Of a DNA stretch of 64,000 bases, positions 25,644 to 36,017 are shown one piece after another (the stretch's first letter is position 1; every line of letters begins with the position of its first letter). The stretch spans positions 46,125 through 110,124 of the forward strand of contig RBZT01000337.1 of NCBI GenBank assembly GCA_003693705.1, written 5' to 3'. Made by a program: the position numbers and the translations under genes. Source of the DNA: Polymyxa betae (Eukaryota > Endomyxa > Phytomyxea > Plasmodiophorida > Plasmodiophoridae). Below the pieces are notes generated by a model. It was not told the origin of the DNA, did no database searches, and was given only the letters and a program-made list of their open reading frames with translations.

Positions 25644-26149
25644 ATGTCTAAGAGGACAAGCTCTTTAAAAGGGGCAATGCCTTTTGAGATCTTGGACCAC
25701 GATCTGTCACCGGAACTGCTCACTGGCTTTACGAACATGTTTCAGGACCTTTGCACAGATACTGACGGTAGCTGCCCAAGCGCTGACACTTTAGTCGACT
25801 CCTTACACGAGCTGAGTTCGACTTTCAGCGAGGTTCCAATCACAATTCCAAGCGAAAATATCTCCTGCTTAATTGGATTTGAACAGGGATGGAGTGCGAT
25901 TCGAACATCAGATCCTGAGACTTGGACTCATCTCAGCGCCGTCGATCAAGGCACATACATCCGATTCCGAGCTGGATTATGCCTACGTTGGACCTATATA
26001 GTATTCAGGATAGGAAAAGAGCAGTCATCTGGCCGCTCATAATAAAGTTCAATCTCCAAGTCACGAAACAAATGATCGTCCCTTACGAGTTTCACTTTGA
26101 AAAATTCCCAGCGATCATGATCGCATTGCTGCTCAGTATACAGCATTAA
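25644..26149 (+). CDS. Hypothetical protein
   Basis: An acidic, uninterrupted frame from the ATG at 25644 (MSKRTSSLKGAMPFEILDHD) runs about 115 codons. A 47-nt intron starting at the donor in TATATA-GTATTC (about 26000) leads to an exon FNLQVTKQ, VPYEFHFEKFPAIMIALLLS. I recognise no family. Text such as SPELLTGFTNMFQDLC and FEQGWSAIRTSDPETW looks globular rather than repetitive. The 3' end is open to question: a further splice could carry on into the open stretch downstream (26187-26578). Confidence 0.35.
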
Positions 26150-26186
26150 CAACAAATTCATTGCACCTCGAACTACGGGGATAGGT

Positions 26187-26578
26187 AGTAAGTACCATTC
26201 CCGCCCGGTCGGCTACCTTCTCATTTATTTATTCACGTGATCTAGGAATTGATATCGGAAATGAGCCAGGCGATGCGATCCTGGCGCTATTTGTACGCCG
26301 ATGCATCGTTTGGTGCTCTACATTAGAAGCGGATTGCAGTCCCAGACCAAGTTTTGATTCGGCTTCATGGTCACTAAATCCTGTTGATATATATTGGCTT
26401 ACAGGAAGATCACCTGGTCCAGGTACCCATCATTGCATCGCCTTTGATTACGATGGCGTCATCGTTGAATGCATGAGATATCGGGGAAGTTCACACCGGG
26501 CAAGCGTGTGTTTGGTTCGGTACATGAAGCAGGAGGCCATACTGGGACGCAAGGTTCTTCGCAAAAAATATACGTGAC
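26187..26578 (+). other. Long open stretch without an ATG, possible exon
   Basis: A plus-strand frame stays open for about 130 codons to a TGA at 26576. A GTAAGT donor at 26190 and a TCTAG acceptor near 26245 sit at its start, so it may be the last exon of the preceding gene, starting IDIGNEPGDAILALF. Residues such as HHCIAFDYDGVIVECMRYRG look protein-like, but I cannot assign a function. Confidence 0.25.
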
Positions 26579-28429
26579 TATGGATGACGCGCATCTCTCG
26601 TAGAGATACCAAGCAATCTGACATTCACGGATGCATCGTCGATGTGCATTGCTGGTGTCACTTCATTACAGGCCCTCGAACGTGCCAAGTACAGATTGGT
26701 GAATCTGTGCTGATTACAGGAGGATCAGGTGGTTGTTTTCGGTATTTGCGGATCAGGAGGCGGTTTACCGTAGGCCACCAGATCACCTTCCATCATACAA
26801 TTTGAAAGAGGCGCCGTCGGATTGTTGAGATTCAATCTTTAAAATGAAACATTATGGAAGGCACTGGATAGATCATTTAGAGAGAATGTAACGCTAACTG
26901 GGGCGGTAGATGGGCCGATGGGATCGCACTCCATGATTCTATGGGATGTAACGCTACTCTGGACATGGAGGGACCGTTACTTTTTTAACAGCCATTGCTT
27001 GCAATCCTTGCTTTCCTAATACTCGATTATACACCATAGATCTCTGACTCCAAAGATGAGTGGAGCAAGCCCTTGTCCAACGGCGGGATCGAAGAAGGTC
27101 ATTGAACGGATCGCCAAGTGCAGGAGGCCGAAGTTCAAAACGACCGAATCATGGGCGATGGACTTCGCAATTACTGTTGCTTTAGAAAGCGTCGTGTCGA
27201 GCAGCAATTTAAAAAAAAAAGCGTTGAAGAGCGCTTGAGATGTTTAGATGTTTTAGCCGACTTCAAGACGACAAAATCCTCTGCTATCATTGCGGAGCCA
27301 AGCTTGTATTCAGCTGGGAATCTGGACCTACTCAATTCACCTGCGACCGAACAATAGCAGTATTTTCATGCAGACCAAGTGACGGTCAGGCCATGCCATT
27401 GGTGCAATTTCTGGTTCAAGGACTCAGACGAAAAGCAACGCAAACTGGCGATAACCGTCCTAATCAACCACCACGATAAAGCGATGGTACGCTGCCCTAC
27501 TTTGCCTGTTGGCGAGTGATGAAGCCCGGTCAATGGGGATTATAACCGAACGGACAGTTGGTGCCGATTTGAACTGGAGCAGACCTTTCAAACGTCAATC
27601 ACCAGATTCCCGACAAGCCTCTGGAAAGAGCAGATGCATATTCGACAATGGGATCTCGAAGGCAGGCTCAGCGACATGACGGCGTTTAACAGTCGTTGTG
27701 CAGTTGCCGGGATCCAGTTCACAACGATTCTCCGCAGTGATAGAATCATGGAGCGATGGGGAATACGAAAAGAGCGATACGGTTATTATCTGGGGCCGGA
27801 TCAATTTCGACAAAACCACGCTCGACATCTTCCAGACGACGACGTCGTTTCAAGATTTTTGTCACAGGAACCGGGGTCCCGGGCATCGATGTCGGAAAAT
27901 GATCACCATTCTTCGACTGTTGATATGACGCCTGAGTGACGTTTGAAATACAGAAGAGGATCGCTGAACGCGCCGACGTCTAATTGGCCGAAGAAGAAGC
28001 TGTCGGTTATGGCACAGGTAGTATTCATTATCTGAAAGTCATTCTTAAGTCTAATTGGCTGGTCCATGACAGTAGATGAATGGGCTCGTACAGCTACCGT
28101 ATGCGTACCAGCGCTTACACATGCTCCGTAAGCGGAAAGCGAATTGCTTTTGTCAAAAGCCATCTGGACAGCATATGCTAATACACACGGGCCAGAAGTG
28201 ATGTTTGAAAACGATCATCTGAAAGAAAGAGATTCTGAACAGGGAATGAGAAAACGCACCCGCTCGGCGCAAAGAGTAATCCTCTGAACTCAACCCTGCA
28301 GTGCCCAGCTATGTACGCTGCTCTCGAATCTTCGTTTTCAAAACTCCCATCGGAAGCTGACGGCAGGTAATTCCCGCTTTCAAATCCTCGCTTCGAAATT
28401 TCATCCGAACGATCCATCCCACACCCAGC
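26579..28429. other. Eroded region without a convincing gene
   Basis: About 1.9 kb carries many short overlapping open frames and none that holds together. A plus-strand frame near 27240 includes CYHCGAKLVFSW and another frame of the same stretch includes PCHWCNFWFKDSDEK, which look like a broken zinc-finger-type sequence. A GTAACGCTA motif occurs twice (near 26890 and 26948). Decayed transposon or gene remnants seem likely, but the family is unknown. Confidence 0.35.
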
Positions 28430-28800
28430 AACAGTGTTGCACACCACCAGCCACTCCCATTCACCACTCGACCTTCCACTCCGAATTCCCACTTGGACCT
28501 TCCATTCCGGCTCTCCAATTCAGCCTTCCACTCCGACCATCGAATCCGGCCTTCGATTACGAATCTCGTTCTCGGATTCCCAATCCAAACATCCACTCCG
28601 ATTCTCCACTCTCCATTTCGACTTCGAATCCCCACTCACCACCTTCAAAGCACACTCGCTATTTCGAATCTTCACCTCTTGCCTTCCCACTTACAAACTT
28701 TCACTTACCGATTCCGGTCCCAATTTCCATTCCCTACTTCAACTTTCATCCCCACCAAACCAATCCACTCCCACTCGCCCACCCCTACCTCGTAGTCCTT
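28430..28800. repeat. Degenerate pyrimidine-rich repeat tract
   Basis: The plus strand is strongly C/T-rich. It repeats loosely spaced words such as TTCCACTCCGA, ATCCACTCCGA, TTCCATTCCGG and TTCGAATC over about 370 bp. The tract is open in frames on both strands because of its composition; those frames have no domain and are not annotated as genes. Confidence 0.55.
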
Positions 28801-28907
28801 GCTGGTAGATCAGATTGGAACAGCTGCATCTGCTAGAAAGGTGCACACATCAGTTCGAGCCGAGATCTGTCGTCAGCTCGGGTCGAACCAACAATTCGTA
28901 ACGGAAA

Positions 28908-29165
28908 GTGGCCCGGCTTCATGATGAGCCTGTGCCTCGTGTAGAAGTCGTACTGGACTGTACGATTCAAAGAACAGCATTACGCCGCCTATTTCGTGGC
29001 CAGCCGACACGCCTAGTCGGTATTTCAACGTTCGACGACCCCGAAGTCGACTGGTTCAGTGCTCATGTCGTGCCGGAGCCACTGAATCGTTTGATGCCCT
29101 TCCTAGAATCTGGTGCTGTCGTGCCAGTTATCGCAAACACGTTCGGTTTCCTCTCAAGTCTATAA
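28908..29165 (+). other. Open frame of unknown status
   Basis: A frame without a good ATG encodes VARLHDEPVPRVEVVLD, RRLFRGQPTRLVGIST and DWFSAHVVPEPLNRLMPF. Codon content looks coding-like, but an upstream stop in frame and the lack of a start suggest an exon or gene fragment. No family is recognised. Confidence 0.25.
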
Positions 29166-29534
29166 GGCGAGTGCTTCTGCTTCAACGAAAGAATTTTGTT
29201 TCTGTTAGTTGCTTGTTTCAGGCCTTGGAATTTTTGTTATAAGGACGCCCGATAGGAAAGGTTTATCATCGACTGGACCAAGACGAGATTGAAGTTGTCG
29301 CTGCAATAAGGTCAGTGATCCTAAAATTAGCTTATTTCTTAAAGACACGATTGAATTCACATTGCAATAAAGAGGTGTGGTCCTGCAATCTGCATGGAAT
29401 AAGATTTTGATGACATCTGGCAGCAATCTGTATCAAGTTATTTGCAGATAATGATGTGAAAGGTAGTCCGTGGCGGAGTGCGACTCTCTCAACCAACACC
29501 AGATATTGTCGTCGTCATCGTCCTATCTTTAAAT

Positions 29535-29928
29535 ATGAAGCTAGTTCGGTCGGTGCTGTGTCATGAACTGGATCGTCTCGCGTCTCATTACATATAGGTT
29601 TCTGATGAAGCTCGTTAACGAGACCGTGACGATTGAGTTGAAGAACGGGACGGTGGTGAGCGGCACCGTTGTCGGAGTCGATATAGCCATGAACACACAT
29701 TTGAAAACTGTCAAGATGACGGTTAAGAATCGAAACCCGGTCCAGCTTGACAACCTCAGTATTCGTGGAAATAATATTCGGCAATATATTCTGCCTGATG
29801 GGCTAAATCTCGACGCACTGCTCGTGGACGACACGCCGAAGCGAGGCGCTCCGAAAGAGCGGGCCGCTCGTGGTCGCGGTCGAGGGCGTGGGCGAGGCCG
29901 AGGTGGACGACCAGGCGCTCGCCGATAG
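29535..29928 (+). CDS. SNRPD1: Small nuclear ribonucleoprotein Sm D1
   Basis: A 14-nt first coding exon (29535-29548, MKLVR) is spliced over a 49-nt intron (29549-29597) to the main exon, giving the conserved start MKLVRFLMKL. Sm1 reads [20 protein letters not shown] and [14 protein letters not shown]; Sm2 is [15 protein letters not shown]. The tail is a run of RG dipeptides ([12 protein letters not shown]), the usual target of arginine methylation and SMN binding. SmD1 is a member of the seven-protein Sm ring on U1, U2, U4 and U5 snRNAs. The gene ends at 29928; the next gene is convergent, 330 bp away. Confidence 0.96.
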
Positions 29929-30259
29929 GCACGTATCGCCGTCATGCCGTCTGACCCAGGATTCAGACGCTGATTGGTTCAACTGCCAACCATTCTTTAA
30001 AATAATTACATCAATGCTATATCTGAAACTGTAAACGATCGCTGATAAATTGTTGTATGGACTAGCTACTTTTGCAGTCGTGCTTTTAAAACGTAATTGC
30101 GAACTCTTGTTCTTCAGTTTTACAATGGGTGTATTGAAAGAATTTGAGTAGAATCACTTAATCAGTATATAATTATATAAAGCATTAAATAATTTTTCAA
30201 ATGAACGTCATCTTATATTTATGTATTGGACCAGCTTGAACAATTACTTGCTTGAACAA

Positions 30260-31190
30260 TTAGTTGCTCGATCTATTTAACGTTTTCCATCGGTTATGGG
30301 CCTCATCAATGATATGATGGGCATAGTCAGCGTCCTTCATTTGACCATCAAACACGAACTCGTTCTCAGAACATCCTTCAGCGACTTTATAAGTTCGGAA
30401 CCAGTGCCGAATATTTTCCAAATCAGCAGGTGTGAATTCTTGTGAAATGCCTTCAGGCTGGTCGGCGCGCTTTACGATCACTTTCCAATCAGTCTCATTC
30501 TGGTCAATGAGCCCAAGAATCCCGATCACACGAACTGGAACAACCTCCCCTGAAATTCACCTTTAGCAGAGAGCAATTACAATGACAGAATTGGACGACC
30601 AATGTTGAGCGGAATGTTGGAAATCTCAACTGCATCTATGGGATCACCATCACCACCACAATCAGTATCGGGATGAACCCAATCAGGATCTTCCCAAGTC
30701 TGAGGTAATGCACCATAGTTGAAAGGGATATCGCCAGCCTTGAAATACCTGAAGCACACATCATTCAGTGTCCGGTTTTATCAAAATTAAATCCCAAAAA
30801 GTGAAGAATCTCATTTGAACGGTTTTACCTGAGCTCGCTGTTTCTCGTATCCTGCTTGATCGGGTTCATATCTTCGCTCTTACAAATCTCCATTTTATGT
30901 CGAGTTCTAAATCATCATAAGAACGAATCAATCAATCTGAATTAACAATGACCGACCCTTTGGGAATCTCGTTGATAAAGTTGTAGACCAAGTCCTTGCC
31001 TGAATCTCGATGAAGCGGAATATCGTGCCACGCCGAAACCCTCCTGCCACAATGCGACGCCAGGAACACACGGAAATGTTTTGAACCAAGGACACCTTCC
31101 TCAACAAGGCCCTAAACAAACCAAAACGATTGTGACTTTAGTAAAGCCCAGTCTTGCATACTAACCCAGATATGGAATTTCCGCACCCAT
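30260..31190 (-). CDS. Soluble inorganic pyrophosphatase (family I)
   Basis: The enzyme hydrolyses pyrophosphate to phosphate, driving biosynthetic reactions. The start at 31190 encodes MGAEIPYLG, and a 5' intron is followed by [71 protein letters not shown] and the metal-binding [14 protein letters not shown]. The last exon holds [18 protein letters not shown] and ends KTLNRSSN. About four introns of 45-60 nt break the gene. All order and spacing agree with eukaryotic family I enzymes of about 280 residues. Location (cytosol or mitochondrion) cannot be read from the N-terminus, which has no clear presequence. Confidence 0.93.
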
Positions 31191-31947
31191 CTCAAAACAG
31201 AATCAGTTAAGACCATGCTGGTGATCTAGACAGAGGACCAAGTGCGACAGCTCAGTTGCTATAATAGAATGAAGGACGACGACAACGATTGATGAGATGA
31301 TGATGATGAAGATGACGTGTTAATGTGTATGGAAAACAACAGTATAGTCGGCAAGCAGGGCGAGTCGTTCTGACATGAGAGCGCCAAGTTGATGCGTCAC
31401 GGACTTGATGATAATTGCGAGCACTGTCAGATGACGACTTCGTCTAGAGACTGTAGTCTGTAGACTAGCAAATAACCAATTTCGTCCATCTTCATTATAA
31501 ATAGTATAATGTAACAGATACGCAGATACACAATATCTGTAGACACCATATTAGATATCCATCCGGTAGAAATTGTCTAAAATTCCATCCATTCCGGGTG
31601 TCATACATAAGTATCAAAATTGGGATCCAATAATATCCAAAGCAGAAGAAACATTCCACATGATAGTTTCACTTCCGATCGCCTGAATGTTGTGATTGGG
31701 CTTTAATTGCTGATTAATCTCGAAAGAGCCAATACTTGTCTTGAGGCACTTTGCGTCCAGATTCTTGAAGTCTTTCAGAAATGCCGTTGCTGAGAAGCGA
31801 GAATCACAGGCTCCGAATGAAACTATCCGTCAATTCTCGGTGTTTCATTCGTTGTATGACAGAAAAGTCCAATAATACGGGTTGCGCCCATTCCCTTTTC
31901 TTGAAAATCCATTTTGTGCTTGAAGTCGTCGGGCTTCGGTTTAACAA
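31191..31947. other. Divergent promoter region with a GAT/GAC trinucleotide run
   Basis: About 750 bp separates the start of the minus-strand pyrophosphatase from the plus-strand PAF1 gene. Near 31270-31316 lies an imperfect GAC/GAT trinucleotide repeat. No further gene is supported. Confidence 0.45.
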
Positions 31948-33085
31948 ATGACTTCCGTTGACGGCGCCAAGAAGCGGCGAGCATCCGATACTGGAAATGG
32001 GAACACCGCCGAAATCACTGCGAAAAAGTGCTACTGTTTCTCCCTCTCTGATTCTATATCTAATCTCTCGTAGGAAACGATCAAGTTTCCTGGCTGATTG
32101 TGAGCTATGGGTCGATCTTCCAGACCTTCCCAATGATTTTAAACTGTTACGATATCCGGTCGACACTGGTCGCTTATGTGCTTTCTGTGCCAGCTCTTTA
32201 GAGATTCGATCAAAGACCGAATATTATCCTGAAAACGATCTTGGCATTCCTATTGAAGCTATCGACCCCGATGCCTACACATTTGATTTGTCATCAACAC
32301 CAGAAATCCATCCCGACGACGAATTAATTCTATCGTTGGCAAAAGAATGTATTAAAGCGGACCGTGCAACGATGGCTCGACGACGTGAGCAATACCAGCA
32401 AGAATTTCCTGTTGCTCGTTGGTTTCGTAAACCGGAAATCATGTCAAACAGCTTGTTCACTTCGGCGTCGACGAAACAAGAGCCTGAGACGCCGAGGCCG
32501 CACCTGAACCAGAAGGCGCTGGATGCTGATGCGATCCTTCAGCAGATCGAAGAATCATTCGTTCAGCATCGCGGCAAGCTGGTTCATTGCACGAATCCGA
32601 ATTTAGAACCTGTGTCTGTGCTACCAATCTATCCTCATGACGAGCTGGTAGGTTTCGTTGCAATTGCCTTCGCTGATTTCGTAAACGTGCCCAGGCCGGT
32701 ATAAACCTTAGCCATATTATGTTTGATAGACCAACAGCCGATTCCAGACAAGATGGAATTTTCGTTAGCTCATCACAATCTCGTGTCAAGGATTACTATG
32801 TGCTGAACAAAATCGCTGGCAATATATTCGAATGGAACGCCCGCTACATGCAGACACTCAGCGATACGGCCCCTGACAATAAAGATCGCCTATTCCTTTT
32901 GCTAACACCTAGTGCTGTCCTCTATGGCGACTTATCAACTCGTGAAAGCATTCAGAAAGTTCTTAATGTACAACGATTGCATTTCAGCTTGATTCTTTCT
33001 TATTGTGTTGGTTCAGGTTGATTCCGTATCAGAGGAGGAAAGACAGAAGATTCCTTCCTCTATTATACTGAACGACTCCACCTAA
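31948..33085 (+). CDS. PAF1: RNA polymerase II-associated factor 1 (PAF1 complex subunit)
   Basis: Four exons are joined across introns 32028-32073 (46 nt), 32648-32694 (47 nt) and 32959-33016 (58 nt). The N-terminal block FLADCELWVDLPDLPNDFKL, RYPVDTGRL and YYPENDLGIPIEAIDPDAY matches the Paf1 family start. The centre reads VSVLPIYPHDEL, spliced to AGINLSHIMFDRPTAD, which restores the family's LPxxPD...FD pattern. The third exon has DYYVLNKIAGNIFEWNARY and LFLLLTPSAVLYGDLSTRES. PAF1 is the scaffold of the Paf1 complex in transcription elongation and H2B ubiquitination. The protein lacks the long acidic tail found in animals. The start MTSVDGAKKRRASD has a basic, nuclear-localisation-like cluster. 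Confidence 0.85.
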
Positions 33086-34017
33086 CCATCTATTAATACC
33101 TCTTATATATCTGCAGACTTTATGGTTGCTTTTATTGATTGAGCTAATAATGTTGTGAACCTTGAAATCCTTGTTTTATTCCTCACCCATTGACAACTAC
33201 TGAATGCGGTCCTTGACGACTTCAGAGCGACGATGTTCGTGCTGTTCCTGCAAATGCATTGTCTGCACGATCTAGTTCGTTGAATTACGTCTTGGTGACA
33301 ACCGGCGCAGTTGCCTGACAGGCGAATTGTGGATTAAAATCGTTCACTGATGCTCCGGAGGTACTGGCCCTCTGGTCGGTCTTGGTTCGGATTGAGACGA
33401 TCAAGATCACCGACGCGCGTCCAGTGAAACCGGGCGAAACTATCGGGTTAAGGCAGGTATTGCTGTTCTAAAGAAAACACATTTCGTTCAATCGTTAAAA
33501 TCCTATCTGTTGAACGTCTTGCGATGCTCAAAAACGATTAATCAATTATAGTTTTGGTTCATGATGCGATCAGGCATACTTATGCTGCCAATTGATGCTT
33601 CGTCCTTGCATTGGAATCAGTTGATCTCGACCGATTGTTCACGAATGTCAACCTGGACGACTTTCTTCTCCGATTTGCTGTCGCACGGTTTCCGTCGTTA
33701 TCTCTTCGACAAGCTCATTTCCCAATTTCGACGTTATCTCGACACGTACGTTCTGGCTTGTAACCTCTCAGACAACATTTGATGAAGAAAGTGAGTGTGT
33801 GCTCATCAAACTCATATAATTGATGATCTTTGTCAGTTTTTACTTTTGTGTTAATTTGTCTTAGACCGGGTAATGAAGACATTGTGGAAAGAGCTCGGGA
33901 GTCTTTTCAAATGTTTTGGGCGACCTGTTCATTCTTATTAGGACCGTGCATCGCCGAATTCAGAAAATATCTTCAGATTTCTTCATCATTCTCTGACACA
34001 TTAACTTTTGTCACGAT
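33086..34017. other. Region with possible upstream exons of the Sfi1-like gene
   Basis: The stretch has several open fragments. One frame near 33610-33740 reads VNLDDFLLRFAVARFPSLS and looks coding. Another near 33880 reads RVMKTLWKELGSLFKCF. Donor and acceptor candidates exist, but I could not join them into one frame with the exon at 34018. They may be 5' exons of that gene. Confidence 0.3.
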
Positions 34018-34695
34018 ATGGTGTCGCTAACCGAGGCCCTCCACCAGCTCCAGCAATGGAAGCAATGGGCAGAACTAGCTAATCACGATTATACAGCGAT
34101 GACAATGTATAAGCGAAAGCTGCTACGTCGGATCATTGTAAGAATGAAGACGCTGACAGAATTAAATCAGACCAGAATGAAAATTAAAGAAAAGATGATG
34201 TCAGAAAAGCATCAAAACTATAAGAAATTGGCCACATTCCAGCAATGGCGAAAGCAATTAAACTTGAAGACAATGGGTCAGGAGTTCAATCGAAAACGAA
34301 TTTCGAGTTCATTTCTGAAATTATGGCGTTGCATGAAAGAGATAAGAGAAAACCATTTGCACTTGATATCATCGACATTGAGATCTAGTCGATTGCAGGC
34401 TTTCTGGAATGCATGGAGAACTAGGTGTTGGCAACTCCAATTGGATAAAAAGTCGCTATTTTTCTGGGCCGATCAATTAAGTTTGAAAGTATTTCACTCA
34501 TGGAGGCGGCAAGCACAGATAAAGCAACCTGGTTTTCACTGCAAATTTCGCCATGTACACAAATCACTTCAGCTAAAGCAAGCTGAAACTGCAAAGTTTA
34601 TTCAGAATTCTGAAAACGGTAGGGATCCGAGAAAAAGACTGCAAATGAAGATCGGCTCTAAATTTGCGATGAGAATAAGGTGGATGGTTCGTTAG
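34018..34695 (+). CDS. Sfi1-type repeat protein (putative centrin-binding)
   Basis: The product is about 225 residues, strongly basic and helical, with a repeated Phe/Leu-x-x-Trp pattern spaced roughly 30-35 residues apart: LQQWKQWAEL, TFQQWRKQL, FLKLWRCMKEI, AFWNAWRTR and VFHSWRRQAQ. This is the Sfi1 spindle-pole-body repeat, in which each unit binds one centrin along a long helix at centrosomes or basal bodies. The ATG at 34018 is the first in frame, but earlier exons may exist because Sfi1 proteins are usually longer. A basal-body role would suit the flagellar genes elsewhere in the window, including the CFAP144-like gene 255 bp downstream. Confidence 0.65.
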   Translation: MVSLTEALHQLQQWKQWAELANHDYTAMTMYKRKLLRRIIVRMKTLTELNQTRMKIKEKMMSEKHQNYKKLATFQQWRKQLNLKTMGQEFNRKRISSSFLKLWRCMKEIRENHLHLISSTLRSSRLQAFWNAWRTRCWQLQLDKKSLFFWADQLSLKVFHSWRRQAQIKQPGFHCKFRHVHKSLQLKQAETAKFIQNSENGRDPRKRLQMKIGSKFAMRIRWMVR

Positions 34696-34949
34696 ATTCC
34701 GTAACTAGAGAATAAACAAGTCATGGGATTGCAGATTCTTCAAAAGTTGCATTTTATAAAAAAAATTGATCTGATAGGACTAAACGTCCAGATCGTTGGC
34801 TTTAGAATATGGCGGTGCTGAATACCAAAGGTACAGTAAGTGAATCTTCTGCTTAGAAACGTTTATATTTTGTAAAAATGTGAGCATATTTCTGAATCTG
34901 GTTAAAGATATTTCTGGTTGAATTCGTAAGATTCTTTTCTTGAAGTACG

Positions 34950-35592
34950 ATGGCAGCGATGAATGATCAGAACACCATAGATGCAGTGGCGGAAAGCGCT
35001 GTCTGGACTGAACGTATCAAACGGGAACTCGGCTCGATCAAGATAAACAGCTCATGCACGATCGATCCATCAAAAGGTAAATGCTAATTATTCCGAATTG
35101 GTTCCAAATTCAATAGATAATATAGTCAGCATTATTACTGCCAAACCTAATGAAAGTCTACCGAACAAGGTCAGAGTGATACCAACAGATCTAGAAAGGT
35201 GTCTCAAATCGCCGCGATTGCACTCGAAAAAGAATCCGGGGCATGGACCAGAAACGACCTCCCAAGAATACGGCTGGTATAGATTGTGTCCGGTAAGATT
35301 CAGCAATAGTTTAACAGACAGAGCTGATAAAGCAGTTCACAGCCGAAAGTTCATAGCAGTCGGCTTAATCAAAGACATTGTACTTGTGAGATCACACAAT
35401 ATGCTGAGAAATACATCGTCTCCAATGGCAGAAGCCCATTTCGGCGTGCTGCTATCAGCAACGATGCATCTACATAAAGCCATTCGAAAGCTATCTAGAA
35501 CACAAGACCGCGGCTTTCACCAGATTCTTGTGTCCTGTCACTGGACTTTCATACGCCTATTACAATTATCAATGAGAACAGTTTGTCAATGA
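34950..35592 (+). CDS. Putative flagella-associated protein (CFAP144/FAM183-like)
   Basis: Two exons join over a 40-nt intron (35077-35116). The product is about 200 residues. Near the N-terminus is AVWTERIKRELGSIKIN, resembling the ERxxRE(L) start of FAM183/CFAP144 proteins. In the middle is KKNPGHGPETTSQEYGWYR, close to the family's conserved short Q-E-x-GW segment. The C-terminal third (SSPMAEAHFGVLLSATMHLH) has no match that I recall. FAM183/CFAP144 is a small microtubule inner protein of cilia. The resemblance rests on short blocks, so the family call is tentative; the gene model is better supported than the name. Confidence 0.5.
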
Positions 35593-36017
35593 GATTGCCA
35601 ATGCCCATGTATGATGTAACAAATAAAGACTGCTCCGTTTGGATCGATTGAGTTTTCAGGTTCGTTGATTTACGTCAACCGGCGACGCAGTGTCCTAAGC
35701 GCATGCCTAATAGAACTTAGGCGTTTACAGTAGCCGTAACATCCATCAGTGCTTCTACTTCCTATTTCAGAGCTTTCAGTCTTTCACCCGTTTATGTCTA
35801 AATAAAACGAACTTGTCTCACGATCTCGCATGTTGCCAAACGCGCTCTAAGTGAATATGAGAGGCCGCGCAGAATCCACACCAACTTCAAGCTGCCTTCA
35901 AATACTGATTCCAATTGCCATTTCTGCTTCGATCTTATTCAAGATCTTTCGGATTTGGCAGGCTATTGCCTGTCATCCTATTGGAACCATTGCAATAGTT
36001 CTTTAATTTTGACTAGT
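35593..36017. other. Intergenic, no supported gene
   Basis: About 425 bp lies between two plus-strand genes. An upstream in-frame open stretch runs into the tepsin start, but no better Met is present. Probable 3' end and promoter sequences. Confidence 0.4.

Noticed and set aside
28434..28808. Open frames on both strands, 100-124 codons
   Set aside because: They follow from the C/T-rich repeat tract; composition is biased and there is no domain.
29541..29945. Pro/Arg-rich minus-strand frame
   Set aside because: Antisense of the RG-repeat tail of Sm D1.
32699..32729. 31-nt intron in PAF1
   Set aside because: The downstream frame does not match; the 47-nt intron 32648-32694 restores the conserved FD block.
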